A DNA stretch of 64,000 nucleotides from JBAZUK01 sp041661445 (lineage in GTDB: Bacteria > Chlamydiota > Chlamydiia > Chlamydiales > SM23-39), in NCBI GenBank assembly GCA_041661445.1, contig JBAZUK010000003.1:1-64000 (forward strand), given 5' to 3'. Under the pieces are notes generated by a model. That model saw only the letters and a program-made list of their open reading frames with translations, was not told the DNA's origin and made no database searches. Below are positions 57,518 to 64,000 of the stretch, in pieces; position 1 is the stretch's first letter, and every line of letters starts with the position of its first letter. The translations under genes and the position numbers were made by a program.

Positions 57518-57844
57518 ATGAGCAGTATTAACGGTCCTTCACCACTTAGTCCTAATGAAAAAGAACTCTATAGAAAAGATTTCGAAAAGGGAAGTGAAAT
57601 TTTTAAAGATGCAATGCAGGAATATACTCAAACAAATGAAGCTCATAAAAAAGAAATGCTAAAAAAAGCAATGAATGAAACCCTTCAGGCAATGAATGAG
57701 ATATTAAATAATGTGCTTCATGAAAAAGGTGGGAAATTTGAGAAAATGATAACTGATGATTATCAAAATTTTATCGAAAACTCTAATTCAAGCACTATGA
57801 ATGATTTAAATAAAGATATAGATAAAATTAAAAAATCGTTATAA
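57518..57844 (+). CDS. Small helical orphan protein, 108 residues
   Basis: A soluble, acidic, helical protein with heptad-like spacing (ALMEETQNK-type residues) and no recognised domain. I chose the ATG at 57518 because AAAGGAA lies 8 bases before it; an earlier start at 57446 has no such site. The size and helix content are like secretion chaperones or needle-type proteins, but I see no matching family motif. Confidence 0.65.
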   Translation: MSSINGPSPLSPNEKELYRKDFEKGSEIFKDAMQEYTQTNEAHKKEMLKKAMNETLQAMNEILNNVLHEKGGKFEKMITDDYQNFIENSNSSTMNDLNKDIDKIKKSL

Positions 57845-57985
57845 GACACCCTGTGTAAATTAAATTTGTTACAATTTTAAATAAAACATTAAACAGCATT
57901 CTTCGCGTTTTTGTATTTTAGTTTATCAAAAAAAATTTAAAAGAAGTTTTTTTAAGCTCTCTTTGATATAATCATAACACAACAA

Positions 57986-58840
57986 ATGGGAACTATTTTG
58001 CTTAAAAAAGAAATTACCGAACAAATTTCTCTACTTAACGCCTTGAAACTGTTTTATCCGGATTCATCCAATAAAACTTTAAGAGACATCCTTAACAATA
58101 AGCGTGTTAGTGTTGATAATGTTGTTTGCTACAAAGCAAATCTTTTATTAAATCCAGGACAGATAGTCAGTATCGGACCTATAATAAAACCCCTTTCTTT
58201 CGGTTTAAAAATTTTATTTGAAGACAAACATATCGTTATAATAAATAAACCTCTGGTTTTACTAAGCGTTCCAACTGATACAAATAAGGAAGCCAATATT
58301 TTATCAATTTTAAGAAAATACTTTAAAACAAATGAAATTTTTGCCGTTCATAGAATCGATAAAGAAACATCCGGTGTGATGATTTTTGCTAAAGGGGAAG
58401 AGTGCCAGGAAAAGCTAGATGAAATGTTTAAAAATCATGATTTTAAAAGAGTTTATCATGCCATTGTTCAAGGCAATGTTATAAATGATGAAGGAACTTG
58501 GGAAAGTCGATTAGTCGAATTAGGTAACTTTCAGGTAGTAAGCACAAAGAATGAAGAAGAAGGAAAACTTGCAATAACGCATTACAAAGTTTTAAAAAGA
58601 TCTAAAAACTATACATATTTAGAACTTACCTTAGAAACAGGACGCAAACATCAAATTAGAGTACATTGTAAAGATTTCGGCCATCCAATTGCAGGAGACA
58701 AAAGATATGGGACCAAAGGTTGTGACCCGATTTCCAGAATATGCCTGCATGCTTATCTTCTGGAATTTATTCATCCATTTACTAATAAAAAAATGGCTTT
58801 CGTCGCTCAAATACCATCAAGATTTGAAAAAGTTATTTAA
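57986..58840 (+). CDS. RluA-family pseudouridine synthase
   Basis: The 284-residue enzyme has an S4-like N-terminus (about residues 15-70) and the catalytic HRIDKETSG with Asp 125, followed by KTRxxHQIRVH-like GRKHQIRVHCKDFGHPIAGD. It makes pseudouridine in rRNA or tRNA; the exact site cannot be told. Single gene. Confidence 0.94.
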   Translation: MGTILLKKEITEQISLLNALKLFYPDSSNKTLRDILNNKRVSVDNVVCYKANLLLNPGQIVSIGPIIKPLSFGLKILFEDKHIVIINKPLVLLSVPTDTNKEANILSILRKYFKTNEIFAVHRIDKETSGVMIFAKGEECQEKLDEMFKNHDFKRVYHAIVQGNVINDEGTWESRLVELGNFQVVSTKNEEEGKLAITHYKVLKRSKNYTYLELTLETGRKHQIRVHCKDFGHPIAGDKRYGTKGCDPISRICLHAYLLEFIHPFTNKKMAFVAQIPSRFEKVI

Positions 58841-59296
58841 TTAAAATGCACTCATTTCTTGAAATCAGTAACCTTATTTATTCCTAAAAAAATTTTCTAT
58901 CTAACCTATGTCCTTAAAAAGAAATATTAAAGTTAATGAACAACCATCTGAACATATCAATCTGTAAACTGCTGAATTTTAAGGTACGTTATGTTAAATC
59001 AATTTTGCACTTCAACTTTTAAATTAAGAAATTGCAGATATTTTTTTAAATCATCATCTATTTTTTTCATAATTTACAAATATTTATTTAACCAAAGGAA
59101 GTATTATAAAAATCATTAAAAACAATTCGTTTATTTAAACAAACTATTTAATAATAACAACAATACAATTAAAAAAAGAAATTAATATTTTTCTCAAAAA
59201 CTTAACATAAATAAAATAAAAATGAAATAAAAGTATCTTTCATTCTTTTAACTTGATATTATAATTCCATCATTCATAAACCCAAGCATATATTAT
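58841..59296. other. Long non-coding leader region before the DEAD-box helicase gene
   Basis: I see no gene in these 456 bases. A TATAAT stands at 59260-59265, 31 bases before the ATG, with only a weak -35 match, so the transcript may have a short leader. If an upstream promoter is used instead, the leader would be long, as is common for cold-shock helicase genes; I cannot identify a specific element. Confidence 0.5.
59260..59265 (+). promoter_or_regulatory. Consensus -10 box before the DEAD-box helicase gene
   Basis: A perfect TATAAT at 31 bases from the ATG. The -35 region (around 59237-59243, TTTCAT-like) is poor. Confidence 0.4.
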
Positions 59297-61201
59297 ATGA
59301 CATTTAAAGAATTAAATTTACATCCCCAACTTCTTCAAGCCATTGATGAACTAGGATATGCAACTCCGACACCAATCCAAAAAGAAGCTATACCTCAAGT
59401 ACTTGCAGGAAAGGATTTGTGCGCATCAGCTCATACCGGAACAGGAAAAACTGCAGCATTTCTATTGCCTTCATTAACTAAGCTGTTTCAAGCTGAACCT
59501 GAAGATAAGAATTCTTCTAAAATCGGACCAAAAATATTAATCTTAGTTCCTACAAGAGAGCTTGCCATGCAGGTATCTAATGAAGCTATTAAATTCACAA
59601 AATACTTAAATAAAGTGAAAACTGTATGTGTTTACGGCGGGGTACCATATCCAATTCAAAAAAGAGAACTTTCCAGACCCTATGAAATCTTAGTTGCCAC
59701 ACCTGGAAGATTAATAGATCATTTAAATGCTGGCAGAATCAATTTGTCAAAAGTTAACATTTTCATTTTAGATGAAGCCGATAGAATGTTAGATATGGGA
59801 TTTATTGAACCGGTAACTGAAATTTCAGAAGCGCTGCCGGAAAAACACCAGACTCTTTTATTTTCAGCAACCTTAAAAGAAAGTGTAATTGATCTAGTTA
59901 AAGACCTTCAGAATAATCCTGTAAAAATTAAAATTGCCATGGAGCAAAAAAATATTGAGCAACGTCTTCATATGGCTAAAGGGCTTGATCATAAGCATAG
60001 ATTACTAAGTCATATTTTGAGTGATGAGTCAATAACACAAGCTATTATCTTTACTTCAACAAAATCTTATGCTGATGAGCTTAAAATGAGACTTATCGAA
60101 GATGGCTTTAATGCTTGTGCTCTGCATGGTGATATTCCTCAAAACAGACGAACACAGACAATTAATAAATTCAGACAAGGCAGAGTAAGATTTCTTATTG
60201 CTACCGATGTTGCTGCAAGGGGTATTGATATTCCTGACGTAAGCCATATTATTAACTTTGATTTGCCTAGAACTTTAGAAGATTATGTCCATCGTATCGG
60301 AAGAACCGGAAGAATTGGAGCTAAAGGATTGGCACTATCTTTTGCAACAGCAAAAGATAAAAAAGTCCTTTCGCAAATTGAAAGGTTTATCGGTCACAGG
60401 ATGACAACGCTAGAACTTCCTGAAATGAAAGAAAGACCTGAAAGAAGCGAAAGAAAGTTTAAAGACAATGATAGAAACGACAATGATAGAAATGAAAGAT
60501 TTGAAAAAAGGGATAACTTTAAGAAACGCAAAAGATTTCATGATGACGATGAATTTGAAAACGCCCGTCCTGAATCAGATTTCTCAAATGAAAAAGCATC
60601 AATTGAGATCGATGAATTCACTGAAGTAACAGAAGAAAATAATAGCTTTAATGATCGAGACCACAAAAAACCAAGATTTGGAAAAAAGTTCGATGACGCT
60701 TCTTTCGAAAGAAAAGATAGAAAACCAAGAAGCTTTGGCAGAAAATTTAATAAAGATTTTGGCTTTGAAAATCGCAGCGAGAGAAAATTCGGATCTGGAT
60801 TTAAAAAATTCAGCAAAGAGCCATCTTTTGGAAACAGAGGAGATAGAAAATCAAGGCCTGATAAAAGATTCGCAGATGATTCATTCGACCGAAACGATAG
60901 ACAACCAAGACCTGAATTCAAAAAGTTCGGCAATGATTCCTCTTCATTTGACAGAGATGATAGAAAGCCAAGAAGCTTCGGTAGAAAATTTGCAGAAGGT
61001 TCAAGTTTTGGAGACCGAAGTGAAAGAAAATCAAGATCAGGATTCAATAAATTCGGTAGAGGATCTTCTTTTGGAAACAGAGGAGATAGAAAATTTGGTT
61101 CGGACAAAAAATACGGCAAAGATGATCGAAAAACAAGACCTGGAAATAATAAATTTTTTAAACCTGCTTACGATAAAGAAGAAACTTCGATTATTGAATA
61201 A
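59297..61201 (+). CDS. DEAD-box RNA helicase with a repetitive Arg/Asp/Phe-rich tail
   Basis: The 634-residue ATP-dependent helicase unwinds short RNA duplexes. Motifs: Q-motif PTPIQKEAIP, I AHTGTGKT (Lys 51), PTRELA, II DEAD (159-162), SAT, RGIDIP and HRIGRTGR. From about residue 375 a tail of some 260 residues repeats units built on FGNRGDRKxRxxxKF with many Arg, Asp, Phe and Gly, like RNA-binding, phase-separating tails of cold-shock helicases. The tail DNA is a string of imperfect repeats. No ribosome site is evident before the ATG. Confidence 0.95.
   Translation: MTFKELNLHPQLLQAIDELGYATPTPIQKEAIPQVLAGKDLCASAHTGTGKTAAFLLPSLTKLFQAEPEDKNSSKIGPKILILVPTRELAMQVSNEAIKFTKYLNKVKTVCVYGGVPYPIQKRELSRPYEILVATPGRLIDHLNAGRINLSKVNIFILDEADRMLDMGFIEPVTEISEALPEKHQTLLFSATLKESVIDLVKDLQNNPVKIKIAMEQKNIEQRLHMAKGLDHKHRLLSHILSDESITQAIIFTSTKSYADELKMRLIEDGFNACALHGDIPQNRRTQTINKFRQGRVRFLIATDVAARGIDIPDVSHIINFDLPRTLEDYVHRIGRTGRIGAKGLALSFATAKDKKVLSQIERFIGHRMTTLELPEMKERPERSERKFKDNDRNDNDRNERFEKRDNFKKRKRFHDDDEFENARPESDFSNEKASIEIDEFTEVTEENNSFNDRDHKKPRFGKKFDDASFERKDRKPRSFGRKFNKDFGFENRSERKFGSGFKKFSKEPSFGNRGDRKSRPDKRFADDSFDRNDRQPRPEFKKFGNDSSSFDRDDRKPRSFGRKFAEGSSFGDRSERKSRSGFNKFGRGSSFGNRGDRKFGSDKKYGKDDRKTRPGNNKFFKPAYDKEETSIIE
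60650..61190 (+). repeat. Imperfect tandem repeats encoding the helicase tail
   Basis: About seven degenerate units, roughly 60-90 bases apart, each coding for a variant of FGxRxxRKxR followed by a Lys/Phe and acidic residues (for example near 60720, 60770, 60830, 60895, 60955, 61015, 61075). They differ in length and sequence, so they look old but still in frame. Confidence 0.7.
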
Positions 61202-61346
61202 TTTTTATTAATTTTACTAATAAAGATTTTGAGATTTGCCCACACAATATCACATTGTTTTAAGCTTAAGTTAAAGAAATAATTGCAAATGATTGCACTA
61301 GTTAAGTAGAAAAATATTTTTTTAACTTTTGATTAAAAATAAATCT

Positions 61347-62081
61347 TTATTGAAAAGTTTCACCTTCAGATAAATATCTCCATTTGCCTAATGGCAAATC
61401 GCCGAGTTTAATATTTCCTATGCGAACTCTATTTAATGAAACCACTTTCAGTTCTACCATTTCACACATTCTTCTGATCTGTCTTTTTTTGCCTTCAGTT
61501 AGAATGAACCTTAAATTATTCGCATTTAAAATCTCTACCTGCGCGTCTTTAAGCAGTTCTCCATCTAAAGAAAGTCCGAACCTAAGCTTAGCTATCTTTT
61601 CCTTTGTAATTGCACCTGATACCTTTACAAAATACTCTTTTTCCATTTCGGACTTAGGACCAATAATTTTTTTGACAATTACACCATCCTGGGAGAGGAC
61701 CAACAGTCCTGTTGAATCAACATCCAGACGTCCAGCCACTGAGAGCTTTTGTAAATGCTCCTTCTCAAAAATCCTGCTATTTTTAATCCTATATTGATTC
61801 TGCATTGTTATGAGTTCAATTGCAGCGACATATTTTTTTTCCGGTTGTGTCGATACAACTCCAAAAGGTTTATTCAATAATATCACTACCTTATTTTTCT
61901 GATATTTTTCCGCATCATCAATGAGCTCGATGCTTGAATCTACTGAAACCCTCGTACCCTGTTCTTCTATCAGCTTTCCGTTTACTAAAACCTTTTTCAT
62001 ATCAATAAAATATTCAGCCTCTCTTCTGGAACAAATTCCTCTTTGAGACATAAGTTTTGCTAAGCGAATAAAATTTTCCAT
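61347..62081 (-). CDS. RsuA/RluB-type pseudouridine synthase
   Basis: An S4 domain (about residues 3-50, RLAKLMSQRGICSRREAEYF) precedes the catalytic GRLDVDSTGLLVLSQDG. The C-terminal GKKRQIRRMCEMVEL segment is diagnostic for the RsuA/RluB/RluE/RluF subfamily. Length (244) is usual. The most probable target is 23S rRNA, as in RluB, but 16S rRNA (RsuA) is not excluded. Convergent with the helicase gene. Confidence 0.93.
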   Translation of the reverse strand: MENFIRLAKLMSQRGICSRREAEYFIDMKKVLVNGKLIEEQGTRVSVDSSIELIDDAEKYQKNKVVILLNKPFGVVSTQPEKKYVAAIELITMQNQYRIKNSRIFEKEHLQKLSVAGRLDVDSTGLLVLSQDGVIVKKIIGPKSEMEKEYFVKVSGAITKEKIAKLRFGLSLDGELLKDAQVEILNANNLRFILTEGKKRQIRRMCEMVELKVVSLNRVRIGNIKLGDLPLGKWRYLSEGETFQ

Positions 62082-62355
62082 AAAATTGATGTCTATAAGT
62101 TAAAAAAATAATTTATTAAAAAAATATTAAGCATAACAATATTATCAACAATTGTAACATACTAAAAAACTAAATTCAATTTCGGCTAAAAAAATAGATT
62201 TCTTAAAGCTCTTTTCAAATAGGTAATATATCTTGTAAAATTAAGTATTTACATTGGTAAGGTAATCTACTCTTGTTTCAAACCCTCAAAAACATTCTTG
62301 CTTTTTAATAAAAAAATGCAATTATGAAAATTAGCATTATCAAAATTTTTAAATT

Positions 62356-63192
62356 ATGAAAATCAAGATTTATTTAATTATCGGATTAATACTTTTATTA
62401 GGAGTATCAGCAACTATATATTTTTCAAAAAAAAACAATAAAAAGCCAAATGAATTAATAATTCTGGGAAATGTGGATATCCGGCAGGTGGAATTGGGCT
62501 TTAGAGTTTTTGGAAGGGTGCAGAATGTACTTTTTGATGAGGGTGATGAAGTAAAAGAGGGCCAATTAATGGCCGTTTTAGACAAAATTCCATATGAAGA
62601 AGATGTTGCTAAAGCACAAGCACAATATGAATCAATCGACTTTGATCTGAAAAATTTTGAAGCTAAATTTCAAAAACGCACACAGGTTGCTCCAAATGCT
62701 ATTTCAAAAGAAGATTATGATGACTCATTTTATAATCTTCAGACAATGCGGGCAAAATTAAAAGAAGCTAAGGCCCAGTTAGATTCTGCTTTAACAAATT
62801 ATGAAGATACGCAAATTTTCTGCCCGACCGAAGGTGTTATTCTTTCACGGATCAGAGAGCCTGGATCTATATTGATTCAGGGAGAACCTGTTTATACTTT
62901 ATCAATAAAATCTCCAGTCTGGATAAGAGCATATGTATCTGAGCCGAATTTAGGAAAAATTTATTTTGGAATGCCTGCAACTATTTTAACGGACAGCAAC
63001 CAGGTTTATAAAGGACACATCGGCTTTATATCTCCGGTAGCTGAATTTACGCCTAAAAACGTTGAAACGTTAGAGCTTAGGACAGATCTGGTATACAGGT
63101 TAAGAGTAATCGTTGACAATCCAGATTATGCTTTAAAACAAGGCATGCCGGTTACTGTAAAACTTCAATTAAATAAGCAAAATGGCAAATGA
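62356..63192 (+). CDS. HlyD-family membrane-fusion protein
   Basis: One N-terminal membrane helix (about 3-23) is followed by the lipoyl-like half motif (GRVQNVLFDEGDEVKEGQ), a short coiled coil (about 90-150) and the second lipoyl half (TEGVILSRIREPGSILIQGE). It matches the YbhG/YhiI type of adaptor that bridges an ABC exporter and the outer membrane. It overlaps the ABC gene by 11 bases. Confidence 0.92.
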   Translation: MKIKIYLIIGLILLLGVSATIYFSKKNNKKPNELIILGNVDIRQVELGFRVFGRVQNVLFDEGDEVKEGQLMAVLDKIPYEEDVAKAQAQYESIDFDLKNFEAKFQKRTQVAPNAISKEDYDDSFYNLQTMRAKLKEAKAQLDSALTNYEDTQIFCPTEGVILSRIREPGSILIQGEPVYTLSIKSPVWIRAYVSEPNLGKIYFGMPATILTDSNQVYKGHIGFISPVAEFTPKNVETLELRTDLVYRLRVIVDNPDYALKQGMPVTVKLQLNKQNGK

Positions 63193-64000
63193 ACCTTTAA
63201 TTGAAATATCAAATCTCAGCAAATCTTTTAATATTAAACAAGGATTGGCTCTAGAAAAAATTAATGCATCAATTCTTCCTGGAAAAATCATTGGACTAGT
63301 CGGTCCTGATGGAGCTGGAAAGACCACTTTGATCCGCATTATGGCAGGACTTTTAAAACCAACTGAAGGAACTATAAAAATTTCAGGATTCGATACGATA
63401 GAAAATGCAAGCAGGATTTATGAGATCATCAGTTATATGCCTCAAAAATTTGGCTTATATGAGGATTTAACAGTAAATCAAAACTTAAATCTATATGCCG
63501 ATCTGCAAGGATTGAGCGCTTCTCAAAAAAATGAAAGATTCGCCACTCTTTTAAAATTTACCAATTTAAAAAATTTTACAAATAGATTAGCCGGAAAATT
63601 ATCTGGAGGAATGAAACAAAAATTAGCCCTTGCCTGTACTCTTGTCAGCAAACCCAGATTACTGATTCTGGATGAACCCAGCGTAGGAGTCGATCCCATT
63701 TCACGAAGAGAGCTTTGGAAAATGATAGAAGAGCTAGTGAAAGAAAATATTACTGTAATTTGGAGCACTTCATATCTGGACGAAGCAGAAAAATGTTCAG
63801 AAGTCCTTTTATTAAGCTTGGGAAAACTGCTTTTTTTCGGCCCCCCTGAAAAATTGACATCTACTGTTAGGGGGAGATGTTTTCATATAGAAAATGCCAT
63901 TGATAAAAGAAAAGTATTAAGCAATGCCTTAAATGATGAGAATATAATCGATGCGGTCATTCAAGGCAGCAGTGTCAGATTAGTTGCAAAACAAAACACT
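63182..64000 (+). CDS. ABC transporter ATP-binding protein (partial, runs off the window)
   Basis: The frame is open from ATG 63182 to the last base, giving 273 codons without a stop. Walker A GPDGAGKT (Lys 47), signature KLSGGMKQK, Walker B LLILDEPSVGVDP, and the switch region near WSTSYLDEAE are clear. It resembles the first half of YbhF-type proteins, which carry two such domains, and pairs with the HlyD protein upstream as an exporter of drugs or lipids. A permease gene should follow. Confidence 0.93.
   Translation, partial: MANEPLIEISNLSKSFNIKQGLALEKINASILPGKIIGLVGPDGAGKTTLIRIMAGLLKPTEGTIKISGFDTIENASRIYEIISYMPQKFGLYEDLTVNQNLNLYADLQGLSASQKNERFATLLKFTNLKNFTNRLAGKLSGGMKQKLALACTLVSKPRLLILDEPSVGVDPISRRELWKMIEELVKENITVIWSTSYLDEAEKCSEVLLLSLGKLLFFGPPEKLTSTVRGRCFHIENAIDKRKVLSNALNDENIIDAVIQGSSVRLVAKQNT

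Noticed and set aside
60538..61211. Long frames on both strands across the helicase tail repeats
   Set aside because: They arise from biased codons in the repeat; the helicase frame is continuous with the conserved core.

Overview
The window is about 30% GC, densely coded, and uses TGA as a stop in most genes. It has no rRNA or tRNA gene that I can see. Two tandem autotransporters, a separate beta-barrel porin, a lipoprotein and an O-antigen-ligase-like protein indicate a Gram-negative (two-membrane) bacterium. Eukaryote-like proteins (a RING finger and a TENT5/FAM46-type nucleotidyltransferase) and several orphan proteins point to a host-associated life. NrdDG as the only ribonucleotide reductase seen, several radical-SAM enzymes, a ferritin-like protein, PntA/PntB transhydrogenase and an H+-pyrophosphatase fit a low-oxygen, energy-limited cell. 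GlgB and alanine racemase are also present. An environmental or anoxic member of the Chlamydiota is my best guess, but no marker here fixes the phylum.

Layout. 0.4-8.2 kb: a small membrane protein, typA, an RNA-repair operon (2H-phosphoesterase/archease fusion plus rtcB) and nrdDG. 8.3-13.1 kb: a RING-finger protein, a radical-SAM protein, an alpha/beta hydrolase, and an overlapping cluster of a U32 hydroxylase-type protein, chorismate mutase and a PQ-loop protein. 13.5-17.7 kb: the TENT5-like nucleotidyltransferase running into a 1038-residue helical protein. 17.7-28.6 kb: ferritin-like protein, C45-like lipoprotein, pnt operon, a 621-residue orphan, secreted-looking cytidine deaminase, hppA. 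28.7-34.1 kb: one intact and one frameshifted autotransporter. 34.3-37.8 kb: orphans and a serine hydrolase. 37.8-49.5 kb: phosphatase, envelope-sugar proteins, C69 peptidase, nitroreductase, alkyltransferase, MBL hydrolase, Nudix, PHP phosphatase, alr, YchJ-like gene, Ku and a VIT-like protein. 49.6-57.4 kb: a methyltransferase/ATP-grasp fusion, the GH57-glgB operon and a porin. 57.5-64 kb: an orphan, two pseudouridine synthases, a DEAD-box helicase and the start of an HlyD/ABC export operon.

How they fit together. PntA/PntB and HppA couple NADPH supply and pyrophosphate to the proton gradient. RtcB and archease repair or splice RNA. Chorismate mutase may feed prephenate to the overlapping U32 tRNA/rRNA hydroxylase. 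GlgB and the GH57 enzyme act on alpha-glucan. The RING and TENT5-like proteins are candidates for acting inside a eukaryotic host.

A recurring oddity is reading-frame breaks: at homopolymer runs near 5.1, 14.64 and 40.77 kb, at a small deletion near 33.4 kb, and an in-frame TGA at 47.755 kb. They could be sequencing errors, gene decay or recoding; raw reads or transcripts would decide.
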